Shown: piece after piece, positions 26,139-35,137 of the stretch | How positions within the stretch are numbered: position 1 is the first letter of the stretch | Layout: each line of letters opens with the position of its first letter | DNA from: Paraburkholderia phenazinium | GTDB lineage: Bacteria > Pseudomonadota > Gammaproteobacteria > Burkholderiales > Burkholderiaceae | Reading direction: 5' to 3' | Assembly (NCBI RefSeq): GCF_900142845.1 | Contig: NZ_FSRU01000002.1 | Coordinates: forward strand, 744,001-808,000 | DNA length: 64,000 nt | Translations under genes and position numbers: made by a program | The notes under the pieces: generated by a model | Told to the model about the DNA's origin: nothing | What the model saw: the letters and a program-made list of their open reading frames with translations, nothing else | Databases searched by the model: none

Positions 26139-26585
26139 TCAATGATTGGGCGTGCTTTTGACGGACGGCGGCCGGCGCAGCGCGCGGCGAATCCCGCCGA
26201 TCACCATGCCGATCAGAAACAGCGTGACGGCCGGCACGACCCAGTAACCGACGAACGCATGCCACAGGTAGGCGGCGAGGGTGGTGCGGCGGACGGTGTA
26301 TTCGTCGCGGGCCTCCTGCTGGCGGGGCGCGTTGGCGGCCAGCACGGCCGCCGGGCAGCCTGCCGCGCGCGCCTCGTCGGGCTCGCCATGGCAGCGGGCG
26401 GCGGCGCCTGCGGCGCGTTGGGCATCGGTGAGATCCCAGCTGGTCAGCGAGCGTTCGAGGTCGACGGCGTTATAGGCCATCTCTTCCTGGATTTCGCGCA
26501 CCGCGACGATCGCGACCGGCACCGCCCAAAAGACGATGACAACCAGCCACCGCCTGAACCAGCGGTTTTTGTGTCTCCATACCAT
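26139..26585 (-). CDS. Hypothetical membrane protein with two helices
   Basis: A 148-residue protein with one helix near residues 13-30 (WLVVIVFWAVPVAIVAV) and another near 108-132 (YWVVPAVTLFLIGMVIGG), and an Ala-rich loop with two Cys between them. Positively charged ends on both sides suggest both termini are cytoplasmic. GGAGG sits 7 bases before the ATG, which supports a real gene. I do not recognise the family. It lies on the same strand as the PsiF-like gene, 170 bp apart. Confidence 0.7.
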   Translation of the reverse strand: MVWRHKNRWFRRWLVVIVFWAVPVAIVAVREIQEEMAYNAVDLERSLTSWDLTDAQRAAGAAARCHGEPDEARAAGCPAAVLAANAPRQQEARDEYTVRRTTLAAYLWHAFVGYWVVPAVTLFLIGMVIGGIRRALRRPPSVKSTPNH

Positions 26586-26755
26586 TCTTGCCTCCGTTCA
26601 ATGCTCTGTGGCATCAACGACAAGATGGCGGCCCAATGGGGCATAGTGTTTTATAGATGGGCCGTCTCCGCAGCCATCATAGAAGAAAATGCCGGGCTCC
26701 GGCGAACGGTGTGGAACGTCGCGACCGTGGCCGCGACGCCCGGTCCGGCTTGCGC

Positions 26756-27043
26756 TTAGCTCTTGTTGCTCAGGCACGTCGACATGAAGGCCTTGCGATC
26801 GTCGCCTTTCTTGCCGGCGGCTTGCGTGTTGCAGGCCTTCATCTTGTCCTGCTGGGACATCGGTGCGGCAGCGGGTTTCGACGACAGGCACGATTTCATG
26901 AAAGCCTTGCGATCGTCGCCTTTCTTGTCGCCGGCCTGCTGGTTACAGACGGTCATCTTCGACTGCTGGCTGTTCTGGGCCAAAGCGGGCGAGGCCAGAA
27001 CGGCGCCGAGGACGAGGGCAGCGAGAGCGGATTGGATCTTCAT
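26756..27043 (-). CDS. PsiF-repeat periplasmic protein
   Basis: A 95-residue protein with a clear signal peptide (MKIQSALAALVLGAVLASPALA) and two copies of the PsiF repeat, each with a CNxQA element, the phrase KKGDDRKAFM and a closing CLS. PsiF of E. coli is phosphate-starvation inducible with unknown function. The ATG at 27043 has GGAG about 8 bases upstream and starts the signal peptide; an in-frame start 4 codons earlier is less likely. No Pho box could be assigned by eye. Confidence 0.85.
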   Translation of the reverse strand: MKIQSALAALVLGAVLASPALAQNSQQSKMTVCNQQAGDKKGDDRKAFMKSCLSSKPAAAPMSQQDKMKACNTQAAGKKGDDRKAFMSTCLSNKS

Positions 27044-27502
27044 GGGACACTCCATCGGTGGTGAAACTGTTGTTGGTAGTTGTACAACCGGGCGTCACAG
27101 GCATCCGTTTGCCCATCGCCGTCGTTATTATGGCAAAACTGTCAGGTAAAACGGATGACGTTGTTGGCCGGTTGACAGGCGCCAGGGGCAGGTTTTCCCC
27201 TGGCAGACGGCCGCCTGCCAGTGTGGGGCGACGCGCCGCGAATGCGCCGCGGGTGAAAGATCCGGTAAGAGTAGCGCGCGCAAATAGTATGGAATCCATA
27301 TTGAATGGAGCGATATCGAGAAGCCATTCACGACGCTTATCCGGCCTCGTAGAGACTCATACCTCAGCGACATTGATATCTCAACCATTCGATCGGCGCC
27401 AATAAGAATCCGGCAGAAAATTCCGTAAATAATGTAATGCCGCAATATTGACTCTATTGACTCTATTTAATTTTTTTGATCCGTAATTAGCGAGGCATAA
27501 CC
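27044..27502. other. Intergenic, dyads and an AT-rich promoter-like end
   Basis: It holds an inverted repeat GCCAGGGG/CCCCTGGC (27181-27204) and a 13-bp palindrome TATGGAATCCATA (27288-27300). A tandem 9-mer TTGACTCTA (27448-27465) lies before the YciI-like gene and could supply its -35 element. No gene was seen. Confidence 0.4.
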
Positions 27503-27799
27503 ATGCACTATCTGTTGATCTATGATCTGGCCGCGGACTATCTCGAACGCCGCGCCGCGTGGCGCGACGCGCATCTGAAGCTGGCATGGGCCGCTGCTGA
27601 GCGCGGCGAATTGCAACTGGGCGGGGCGCTGGTCGAGCCGGCCGATACCGCCGTGTTGCTGTTCGAAGGCGCTTCGCCCGCTGCGGCCGAAGCGTTTGCA
27701 CACGCCGATCCATACGTACGTGAAGGGCTTGTGACGCAATGGCGCGTGCGTCCGTGGATGACGGTGGTGGGCGAGCACGCGTCGAATCCGGTGCGTTGA
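27503..27799 (+). CDS. YciI-like protein
   Basis: A 98-residue YciI/YCII-fold protein, a small ferredoxin-like domain. The pattern MHYLLIYDLAADYLERRAA...AHLKLA with the conserved Asp/His pair, then GGALVEPADTAVLLFEG and ADPYV at the dimer strand, fits the family. Some members cleave chlorinated muconolactones; most have no known substrate. GCGAGG lies before the ATG. It is a single-gene unit between two long non-coding stretches. Confidence 0.85.
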   Translation: MHYLLIYDLAADYLERRAAWRDAHLKLAWAAAERGELQLGGALVEPADTAVLLFEGASPAAAEAFAHADPYVREGLVTQWRVRPWMTVVGEHASNPVR

Positions 27800-28332
27800 C
27801 GAGGGGCGGTTTCGTTCGCCTTCGTATGCGCTCAGGCCCAGGCGAACGGGCGCATCGCGGCGTGGAAGGGCGGCGCGGCAGAGCCATCTGCTGAGCATGT
27901 CCCGGCCGCGCCGGCAATTAAAAAAGCGTAAAAATTTTCAGCCGTCTTTACGTCGCCATTCGACGGCTATTCCACCACAAGGGTCTGCGCGATAGCCGGT
28001 TGTGCTGTTGCCACTGCCGGAATTTCTGCCGCGGCTATTAGAAATTCAACACCGCCAAAGCAGAAGTTTGTTTCCATCCGTAACACTTGTCATTGTCATA
28101 TTCATGCAAACCCTGGTGGTGGTATGCTTCCTGCACAAATTCTCCAATGCACGAGTGAGACCACGTTTTGTGCTTCGCGGTGGGGAAGGTTCGCACTATC
28201 ACAGTGCGGCAGACGCGAATAAGCCCGAACGTAAATACATATTTGTGCAACCGCGGGTCCTACACGAATCGTGAACGCTGAATTCGTGAGCGGCCCAAAG
28301 CCGCAGCCTGGCCAGGCTGTGTGGAGAACCGC
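27800..28332. other. Intergenic before the DUF4096 gene, possible promoter
   Basis: It contains an inverted repeat GCCGTC/GACGGC near 27942-27966. An extended -10 element TGGTATGCT (28120-28128) lies about 200 bases before the next gene. No coding frame is convincing. Confidence 0.35.
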
Positions 28333-29478
28333 ATGTTTTTCGATGAGCTAAGCAATGACGAATGGGCGCTGCTCGCGGCGCTCGTTTCCGATGAGCCGGC
28401 GGTCCGTCTGAATCGACGCGGCCGGCCGCGCGCCGAGCCACGCGTCGTGGCGAATGCTGTCCTGTGGATACTGACAACCGGTGAGCCCTGGTCGAAACTG
28501 CCGGGCCGCTATCCGTCGGGTCCGACCTGCCGGCGCCGTTTTGAGGAATGGCAGTTGAACGGCACGCTCGCCGAGATGATCCGGCTGTTGTCGCAGACGG
28601 GCCGCAGCTTCGTGTATGTGCCGCAGGCGTCGCAACCGGTGGCGGCGAAACCCGCTGCGCAACCGGAAGTCGTCAGCGTGCGCGAAGACACGTTGCGCGG
28701 GGTGAGCTGGAAGAGCCCCGAGTCGTGGCAGACGCCTGCCGGCGTCAGCAACGGCTGGCGCTCGCTCGATCCGCTCGCCGACATGACCCGGCAGTTGTCC
28801 GGCGCGTTGCCCCACGAGACGTCGCATGCCGAGCCGCAGGTCAGCCGGGCGGTCGAGCTGGGCGGGGAGACGCCGTGCCCTGACCATCCGCGCAGTCCGC
28901 TGCCCATGAGCGTCGCGGCGCGCGGCACGCAGGTTGTCGACCGGCGCGGCTACGTGATCTACGTGGCGGCCGAGCGCGTGCCGAACGCCATGTATCGCGC
29001 ATGGGCGGAGATTGAACAGGACGGTCGTCGCGTCGAGCGCTCGGGTCTTGTCGGCCCGCGTTTCGCGGACCCTGACGAAGCGCAGGAGTATGCGCTGGAA
29101 TGGGCGCATCAATGGATCGACCGGCAGTGCCGCACCTTGAGCGCTGCGCCGGGCGCGCCGCTGCCGGGTAATTACGCGCGGCCTTTGCCGGGTGTGCGGA
29201 CCATGCCGAATACGCCGACCGTCAGTTCAGCGGGCGTGCATGTAGATGGGCCGGGTAGTGCGCAGATGAGCGGCCAGATGAGCGGCCAAATGCATGCACA
29301 AGCGCACGCACCAGCGAGCGGTCACGTGGCGAAGCCGATCAACGGCCCGCTGACCGGTCCGCTACATGGCCCGGTCAGCGCGTTGCGAGCCCCGCTGCGT
29401 CGCTATCCGGGCGACACAACGGACAGTACAGCCGAACGATTCCCGACGGCTTCCGAGCTCATTTCCCACGCAGGATGA
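28333..29478 (+). CDS. Transposase-derived (DUF4096) DNA-binding protein at the EPS locus
   Basis: A 381-residue protein. Residues 1-95 match the DUF4096 N-terminal domain of IS5-type transposases (LSNDEWALLAALV, then RGRPRAEPRVVANAVLWIL, GEPWSKLPGRYPSGPTCRRRF). The DDE catalytic domain is absent. Instead come a linker and a compact module of about 75 residues (RGYVIYVAAERV, then MYRAWAEIEQDG, VGPRFADPDEAQEYALEWA), then a Gln/Gly/Pro-rich tail with short repeats such as MSGQMSGQM. GGAG is 6 bases before the ATG. No inverted repeats flank it. It looks like a domesticated transposase DNA-binding domain. Being next to bceA, it may regulate EPS genes; this is inference. Confidence 0.75.
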   Translation: MFFDELSNDEWALLAALVSDEPAVRLNRRGRPRAEPRVVANAVLWILTTGEPWSKLPGRYPSGPTCRRRFEEWQLNGTLAEMIRLLSQTGRSFVYVPQASQPVAAKPAAQPEVVSVREDTLRGVSWKSPESWQTPAGVSNGWRSLDPLADMTRQLSGALPHETSHAEPQVSRAVELGGETPCPDHPRSPLPMSVAARGTQVVDRRGYVIYVAAERVPNAMYRAWAEIEQDGRRVERSGLVGPRFADPDEAQEYALEWAHQWIDRQCRTLSAAPGAPLPGNYARPLPGVRTMPNTPTVSSAGVHVDGPGSAQMSGQMSGQMHAQAHAPASGHVAKPINGPLTGPLHGPVSALRAPLRRYPGDTTDSTAERFPTASELISHAG

Positions 29479-29566
29479 GCCAAAGAGCAACCCGCGGCCG
29501 GTAGGAGCAACCGCCGCAGGATCCGCATCGCCAGCGAGTGAAACACCGCAGGGCCTGTTGCCGTCT

Positions 29567-31087
29567 TCATTGCCGGCCGTACGTGTCGTCGAAGCGCACG
29601 ATGTCGTCTTCGCCGAGATAGGAGCCTGACTGCACCTCGATCATTTCCAGCGGCATCTTGCCGGGATTCTCGAGGCGGTGAGTCGTGCCCAGCGGAATAT
29701 AGGCGGACTCGTTTTCGGAGACGATGAAGCGCTCTTCACCGCGCGTGACGAGCGCCGTGCCGCGTACGACGATCCAGTGTTCGGCGCGGTGATGATGCAT
29801 CTGCAATGACAGCCGTGCCCCAGGATTGACGACGATGCGCTTGACCTGAAAGCGTTCGCCGCTATCCACGGAATCGTAGTGGCCCCAGGGGCGGTGCACC
29901 TTGCGATGGTTCGCCGCCTGGGCGCCGCCGGCGGCGCGAATCCGCCCGACGATCTTCTTCACATCCTGCACGCGCGACTTGTCGGCCACCAGCACGGCAT
30001 CGGCGGTTTCCACGATGACCAGATCCTGGGTGCCGACGCAGGCAATCAGGCGTCCTTCGGAATGCGCGAAGGTCGAGGCCGAGCCTTCGAACATCACGTC
30101 GCCGCGGGCCACATTGCCGGCCTCGTCCTTGGACGAGATCTGCCAGATCGCATCCCACGACCCCACATCCGACCAGCCCGCCCGCAACGGCACAACCACG
30201 CCCGAGGCGACCGAAGGAGCGCTGCCGAGTTGCTCCATCACCGCGTAGTCGATCGAATTCGACGGCGAGGCACTGAACGCGTCGCGCTGCAAACGGAAGA
30301 AATCGCCGTCCGCCTTGCCGCCGGCGTAGGCCGCTTCGCAGGCCGCGAGAATCGCCGGCTGAAAATGCCCGATCGCGGCAAGCCACGTCGAAGCACGCAT
30401 GATGAAGATGCCGCTATTCCACCAGTACTCCTTAGATTCGACATAACGCTGGGCAAGCTCGAGGTGCGGCTTTTCGACGAAGCGGTCGAGGCGGTGCGCA
30501 TCCACCGTGCCGGCGCGGCCGAGCGGGGCGCCGAGACGGATATAGCCGTAACCGGTCTCCGCATGCGTCGGGACGATCCCCATGGTGACGATATGGCCGG
30601 CGTACGCGTGCTGCACGCCGGCGGCGACCGCGGCATGGAACGCGTCGGGATCGGTGACCGCATGGTCGGCGGGCATCACCACCATGATGCCGTCGTCGTC
30701 CTGCGCGGCAATCGACAGCGCCGCGACCGTCAGCGCCGGCGCCGTATCGCGCCCCGTGGGTTCGAGGATCAGGCGGCTCGCCTTGCCGCTGGTGCGCAAT
30801 TGCTCGGCGGTGGTGAAGCGGTGTTCTTCGTTCGCGACCACGATCAGTTGATCGGCGAGCGGATGGCCGGCATCGAGCGCGTCGAGGCGGCGAGTGGTGG
30901 ACTGCAGCAGCGAATCCGCGCCCAGCAGGCCGATCAGCTGCTTGGGATACTGCTCGCGCGACATCGGCCACAAACGCGTGCCGGAGCCGCCCGCCAGGAT
31001 GACGGGATGAACCTTCAGCTTGACCTTCAGGGATGCGGCGGCGTCTGGCCGGGTGTCGGCGACGGACGCCGTAACCGATGCTGTCAT
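29567..31087 (-). CDS. bceA: Bifunctional mannose-6-P isomerase / mannose-1-P guanylyltransferase
   Basis: A 506-residue type II PMI/GMP enzyme. The nucleotidyltransferase signature GGSGTRLWPMSREQYPKQ begins at residue 33, and the C-terminal cupin PMI domain carries the metal site QMHHHRAEHW. It converts fructose-6-P to mannose-6-P and mannose-1-P to GDP-mannose, the precursor of mannose and rhamnose in cepacian. GAGGAG is 9 bases before the ATG. It is divergent from bceB across a 617-bp AT-rich gap, the same relation as I recall in B. cepacia complex bce-I clusters. Confidence 0.93.
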   Translation of the reverse strand: MTASVTASVADTRPDAAASLKVKLKVHPVILAGGSGTRLWPMSREQYPKQLIGLLGADSLLQSTTRRLDALDAGHPLADQLIVVANEEHRFTTAEQLRTSGKASRLILEPTGRDTAPALTVAALSIAAQDDDGIMVVMPADHAVTDPDAFHAAVAAGVQHAYAGHIVTMGIVPTHAETGYGYIRLGAPLGRAGTVDAHRLDRFVEKPHLELAQRYVESKEYWWNSGIFIMRASTWLAAIGHFQPAILAACEAAYAGGKADGDFFRLQRDAFSASPSNSIDYAVMEQLGSAPSVASGVVVPLRAGWSDVGSWDAIWQISSKDEAGNVARGDVMFEGSASTFAHSEGRLIACVGTQDLVIVETADAVLVADKSRVQDVKKIVGRIRAAGGAQAANHRKVHRPWGHYDSVDSGERFQVKRIVVNPGARLSLQMHHHRAEHWIVVRGTALVTRGEERFIVSENESAYIPLGTTHRLENPGKMPLEMIEVQSGSYLGEDDIVRFDDTYGRQ

Positions 31088-31704
31088 GGTGATGTACTCC
31101 TCGGGGCTGGGTGAGTGCGTCGAGTTTTATCACGGCGTAAATAACCAATAAAAGATCGTTAATCGGAGCTGCTGAAAAATTAATCGAAATAAGGCATAAG
31201 AAATCTCTGGATAATTTCGGTTTTATTGCAGGACGCCGGAAAAATAAAAAAATAATGTCAAAAAAATGGTGATCGTTTTCGACGCGCCGCGGCGTGCTGA
31301 AAAAAGGGGCGGCACGGGCAGATCCCATGAGATGCAAGGTTCGGAGGAAAACGCCGTGCATGGCGCCAGCGCGAAGGCTCGGCTCACCTCAAACACGATC
31401 TTTTACGGCAACAATTGCCGAAAAAATAGAAGAAAAACCAGGCATTTTTGACCGATACATTTTGAGATATTTTGCGATCTTGCAGTGCGATTTTTAATAC
31501 CGCCTTATCTAGTCCTGTACGGGTATTCACTCATTCGGATACGCACTTTTTCGAATGGGCTCGATAAGCCCAGGCACCGATTCTTTGTCATTGGCCATTA
31601 CGCGAGCGGCGCGAGGCGAATGTCGGGTGCCGATGCCTTTCCCGCGGTGCGCAGGCCCGCTTACTTCACGGATGGAACTTGACTGACGATCTGAGGTGCA
31701 GCGC
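31088..31704. promoter_or_regulatory. Long AT-rich control region between bceA and bceB
   Basis: More than 600 bp without a gene between two divergent EPS operons. From 31140 to 31560 it is unusually A/T-rich with many A-runs. It includes a dyad CGGCAA-CAA-TTGCCG (31406-31420) and a good promoter match for bceB. Its length and bent-DNA-like A-tracts fit a site of complex control, for example by nucleoid proteins. Confidence 0.65.
31472..31500 (+). promoter_or_regulatory. Sigma-70-type promoter for the bceB operon
   Basis: TTGCGA (31472-31477) and TAATAC (31495-31500) are separated by exactly 17 bases. Transcription would start near 31507 and leave a leader of about 200 bases before bceB. Confidence 0.55.
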
Positions 31705-33102
31705 ATGCTGAGCGTTCTATCGAGAATCATCGACATCGCCATGGTCGCACTGGGCGCGCTGATCGCAGCGGCCGTGCACAACGGGCAATGGGTCTGGTTG
31801 GACGACGTGCAGAGCGTCTCGCTGGCGTTCGACTGCCTGCTGGTGGTGGTGTTCTTTCCGGCGCTGGGTATCTATCAGTCGTGGCGCGGCAAGCCGCTCG
31901 TCGACCTGCTGTGCCGCGTCTCGGGCGCCTGGGTGATGGTGGAGACCACCGGCGTGCTGATCAGCTTCAGCCTGCACCGCTCGGACATGCTGTCGCGCCT
32001 CTGGCTGCTCTACTGGGCGGCCGCGACCATCGTGCTGCTGATCGTGACCAAGGCGCTGGTGTACTCGGTGCTCAAGGGACTGCGCCGCGAGGGCTTCAAT
32101 CACAAGGCGGTGGCGATCGTCGGCGGCGCGCCGTACGGCAAGTTTCTGATCGAACAGATGCGCAGCCGCCCCGAAGCCGGTTTTAGCCCGCTGGTGGTGT
32201 ACGACGAGGACGGCCCGGTCGATCCCTACCAGGATCCCGATGCGGCGCAGGCCGTGGAGGGCGTGCCGGTCGAGCGCGACTTCGCCGCCATGATCCAGCT
32301 CGTGCGCGACCGGGCGATTCGCGAACTGTGGCTCGCGCTGCCGATCTCGAAGGAGAAGACCATCCATCGCTTCGTGATGGAGCTGCGCAACGACTTCGTG
32401 AATATCCGCTTCATTCCGGACGTGCGCAGCCTGACGCTGTTCAGCCAGCCGATGGTCGATCTGCTCGGCGTGCCGGCCATCAACCTCGCGGCCTCGCCGA
32501 TCACCGATCTGCGCGTGCTGCCCAAGCGCGTGTTCGACCGCCTGTTTGCTTTCGGCGCGCTCACGGCGCTCGCCCCGCTGATGCTGGTGATCGCGGTGAT
32601 GGTCAAGCTGTCGTCGCCGGGACCGGTGTTCTTCCGCCAGAAGCGCAAGGGCATCGACGGCAACCAGTTCGAGATCTACAAGTTCCGCTCGATGAAGGTG
32701 CACGCGGAGGTCGCCGGCAAGGTGACCCAGGCGACCCGGCGCGATCCGCGCATTACGGCGGTGGGCGCGTTCCTGCGCCGCACCAGCCTCGACGAACTGC
32801 CGCAGTTCATCAACGTGCTGCGGGGGGAAATGTCCGTGGTGGGGCCGCGCCCACACGCGCTCGAACACGACGACATCTACAAGGACCTGGTGAAGGGCTA
32901 CATGCACCGTTACCGCATCAAGCCGGGCATTACCGGCTGGGCACAGATCAACGGCTACCGGGGCGAGACCGACCGCATCGAAAAGATGATGGGGCGCGTG
33001 AAGCTCGACCTGTACTACATGCAGAACTGGACCTTCTGGCTCGACATCAAGATCGTTGTACTGACGTTCTGGAAGGGTTTTGTCGGCAGCAACGCTTATT
33101 GA
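31705..33102 (+). CDS. bceB: Undecaprenyl-phosphate glucose-1-phosphate transferase
   Basis: A 465-residue WcaJ-like PNPT. Four to five N-terminal membrane helices are followed by a CoA-binding-like domain ([17 protein letters not shown]) and the C-terminal catalytic domain: [18 protein letters not shown] helix, [25 protein letters not shown], and [19 protein letters not shown] with the catalytic DE pair. It starts the EPS repeat unit by moving glucose-1-P from UDP-glucose to the lipid carrier at the inner membrane. GAGG sits 8 bases before the ATG at 31705; a GTG three codons earlier overlaps that site and is less likely. Confidence 0.93.
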   Translation: MLSVLSRIIDIAMVALGALIAAAVHNGQWVWLDDVQSVSLAFDCLLVVVFFPALGIYQSWRGKPLVDLLCRVSGAWVMVETTGVLISFSLHRSDMLSRLWLLYWAAATIVLLIVTKALVYSVLKGLRREGFNHKAVAIVGGAPYGKFLIEQMRSRPEAGFSPLVVYDEDGPVDPYQDPDAAQAVEGVPVERDFAAMIQLVRDRAIRELWLALPISKEKTIHRFVMELRNDFVNIRFIPDVRSLTLFSQPMVDLLGVPAINLAASPITDLRVLPKRVFDRLFAFGALTALAPLMLVIAVMVKLSSPGPVFFRQKRKGIDGNQFEIYKFRSMKVHAEVAGKVTQATRRDPRITAVGAFLRRTSLDELPQFINVLRGEMSVVGPRPHALEHDDIYKDLVKGYMHRYRIKPGITGWAQINGYRGETDRIEKMMGRVKLDLYYMQNWTFWLDIKIVVLTFWKGFVGSNAY

Positions 33103-33210
33103 GCGGCGCGGCAGGCGACGCAGGAAATCAGCAGGCCTAAGCGGGCGCGAGCAGACACGACGATGCAGGCGCCCTGTTTCAGATCCATTCAAATCTCCGA
33201 GGTGTAATTC

Positions 33211-34653
33211 ATGAACGTGACGATCATTGGTAGCGGCTATGTGGGCCTCGTGACAGGCGCCTGTCTTGCCGACATCGGCAACGACGTGTTCTGTCTCGAC
33301 CTCGATCAGCGCAAGATCGACGTGCTCAACAGCGGCGGCGTGCCGATCCACGAGCCGGGCCTGCAGGAGATCATCGCGCGCAACCGCAAGGCCGGGCGCC
33401 TGACGTTTTCGACCGACGTCGCCGCCGCCGTGGCGCACGGCGATATCCAGTTCATCGCGGTGGGCACGCCGTCCGACGAAGACGGCTCGGCCGATCTGCA
33501 ATACGTGCTGGCCGCCGCGCGCAACATTGGCCGCCATATGACGGGTTTCAAGGTGATCGTCGACAAGTCGACCGTGCCGGTCGGCACCGCTGTGCGGGTG
33601 CGCAATGCGATTGCCGAGGAACTGGCCGCACGCGGTGCGCAGCATATGTTCTCGGTGGTGTCGAATCCGGAGTTCCTCAAAGAGGGCGCCGCGGTCGAAG
33701 ACTTCACGCGGCCCGATCGCATCGTGCTCGGCTGCGACGAGGACGTGCCCGGCGAAAAGGCCCGCGAACTGATGAAGCGCGTCTACGCGCCGTTCAACCG
33801 CAACCGCGAACGCACGCTGTATATGGACGTGCGCTCGGCCGAGTTCACCAAGTACGCCGCCAACGCGATGCTCGCGACGCGCATCTCGTTCATGAACGAA
33901 CTGGCGAACCTGGCCGATCGCGTGGGCGCGGATATCGAAGCGGTACGCCGCGGCATCGGCTCGGACCCGCGCATCGGCTACGACTTCCTGTACGCGGGTT
34001 GCGGTTACGGCGGCTCGTGCTTCCCGAAGGACGTGCAGGCGCTGATCAACACGGCGGTCGAGCATCGCGCGGGCCTGCGCATCCTCGAGGCCGTCGAGGC
34101 CGTCAACGAAACGCAGAAGAAGATTCTCGCCCACAAGATCGTCGCGCGTCTCGGGGACGATCTGGCCGGTCGCACGTTCGGCGTGTGGGGCCTCGCGTTC
34201 AAGCCCAATACCGACGACATGCGCGAAGCGCCGAGCCGTCCGCTGATTGCGGAACTGCTCAAGCGCGGCGCGCGCGTGAAGGCCTACGACCCGGTCGCGG
34301 TCGACGAAGCGAAGCGGGTCTTCGCGCTCGATCTGCAACACGTGCCGCAACAACACGCCCGCCTCACGTTCGAGAGCGAGGAAATGGATGTGGCGCGCGG
34401 CGCCGACGCGCTGGTGATCCTGACGGAATGGAAAGTCTTCAAGAGTCCTGACTTCGACAGCCTCAAACAGCACCTGAAGACACCGCTGATTTTCGACGGC
34501 CGCAACCTGTATGAACCGGAGGCGTTGCAGGAGCTCGGCATCGAGTATCACGCGATCGGCCGTCAGCATGCGCAGCGCGAGACGCCAGGACGCGCCGCGG
34601 CACACGCTGCTGCGAGTCATATCACGAGCGCGGCCGGCGCCGCCGCGCGTTGA
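33211..34653 (+). CDS. bceC: UDP-glucose 6-dehydrogenase
   Basis: A 480-residue enzyme that oxidises UDP-glucose to UDP-glucuronate. The NAD loop [10 protein letters not shown] starts at residue 7, and the catalytic Cys270 lies in [32 protein letters not shown] marks the C-terminal UDP-binding domain. An Ala/His-rich tail of about 25 residues exceeds the usual end. GAGG is 9 bases before the ATG. It supplies the glucuronate of the polymer and lies second in the bceB-K run. Confidence 0.95.
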   Translation: MNVTIIGSGYVGLVTGACLADIGNDVFCLDLDQRKIDVLNSGGVPIHEPGLQEIIARNRKAGRLTFSTDVAAAVAHGDIQFIAVGTPSDEDGSADLQYVLAAARNIGRHMTGFKVIVDKSTVPVGTAVRVRNAIAEELAARGAQHMFSVVSNPEFLKEGAAVEDFTRPDRIVLGCDEDVPGEKARELMKRVYAPFNRNRERTLYMDVRSAEFTKYAANAMLATRISFMNELANLADRVGADIEAVRRGIGSDPRIGYDFLYAGCGYGGSCFPKDVQALINTAVEHRAGLRILEAVEAVNETQKKILAHKIVARLGDDLAGRTFGVWGLAFKPNTDDMREAPSRPLIAELLKRGARVKAYDPVAVDEAKRVFALDLQHVPQQHARLTFESEEMDVARGADALVILTEWKVFKSPDFDSLKQHLKTPLIFDGRNLYEPEALQELGIEYHAIGRQHAQRETPGRAAAHAAASHITSAAGAAAR

Positions 34654-34675
34654 GTTCAAGCGAAGGAGTCCGCCT

Positions 34676-35137
34676 ATGTTCGCCAACGTACTGATTGTCT
34701 GTCACGCCAACGTCTGCCGTTCGCCGGCCGCCGAGATGCTGTTCAAGGCACGGCAGCGCCTCGCGCTAGGGGGCGAGGGCTATGCACGGCGTGCGATCAG
34801 GTTTCATTCGGCGGGCATTCGCGCCGTCGACGGCTATGGCATGGACCCGGTCATGCGGCGCCTGCTCGCCGAGCGCGGCGTTGCCTCCGGCATCCACCAT
34901 GCACGGCGCCTGAACCGCCAGATCGTGCGCGACGCCGATCTGGTGCTGGTGACCGAATACCGCCAGGTGAAGGACGTCGAAGCGCTGGATCCGTGTTCGC
35001 GCGGCAAAGTCTATCCGCTTGGCCAGTGGGAGGACTCCGATGTGGCGGACCCGCACGGCGGCGCGGAAACCGAGTATCGCGAGAGCCTTGGACTCATCGA
35101 ACACCTGGTCATCGGATGGCTGAACAAAATATGCTGA
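34676..35137 (+). CDS. bceD: Low-molecular-weight protein tyrosine phosphatase
   Basis: A 153-residue phosphatase, the Wzb-type partner of the BY-kinase BceF. The CX5R loop is CHANVCRS with Cys9 and Arg15, and the general acid Asp125 is in VADPHGG. Instead of the common CXGNXCRSP, it has HANVC, a change also seen in EPS-locus enzymes. GAAGGAG precedes the ATG. The stop overlaps the bceE start by 7 bases, coupling the two. In B. cepacia-complex bacteria BceD and BceF affect EPS amount and biofilm, as I recall. Confidence 0.92.
   Translation: MFANVLIVCHANVCRSPAAEMLFKARQRLALGGEGYARRAIRFHSAGIRAVDGYGMDPVMRRLLAERGVASGIHHARRLNRQIVRDADLVLVTEYRQVKDVEALDPCSRGKVYPLGQWEDSDVADPHGGAETEYRESLGLIEHLVIGWLNKIC

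Noticed and set aside
28333..29478. An active IS5-type insertion sequence
   Set aside because: There is no DDE domain, and no terminal inverted repeats or target duplication could be seen around it.
31406..31420. Terminator at the CGGCAA-CAA-TTGCCG dyad
   Set aside because: The stem is only 6 bp and neither strand has a T-run after it; an operator-like dyad is a better reading.
31717..34686. A 989-codon minus-strand open frame opposite bceB and bceC
   Set aside because: Same reason: antisense shadow of two well-recognised genes.
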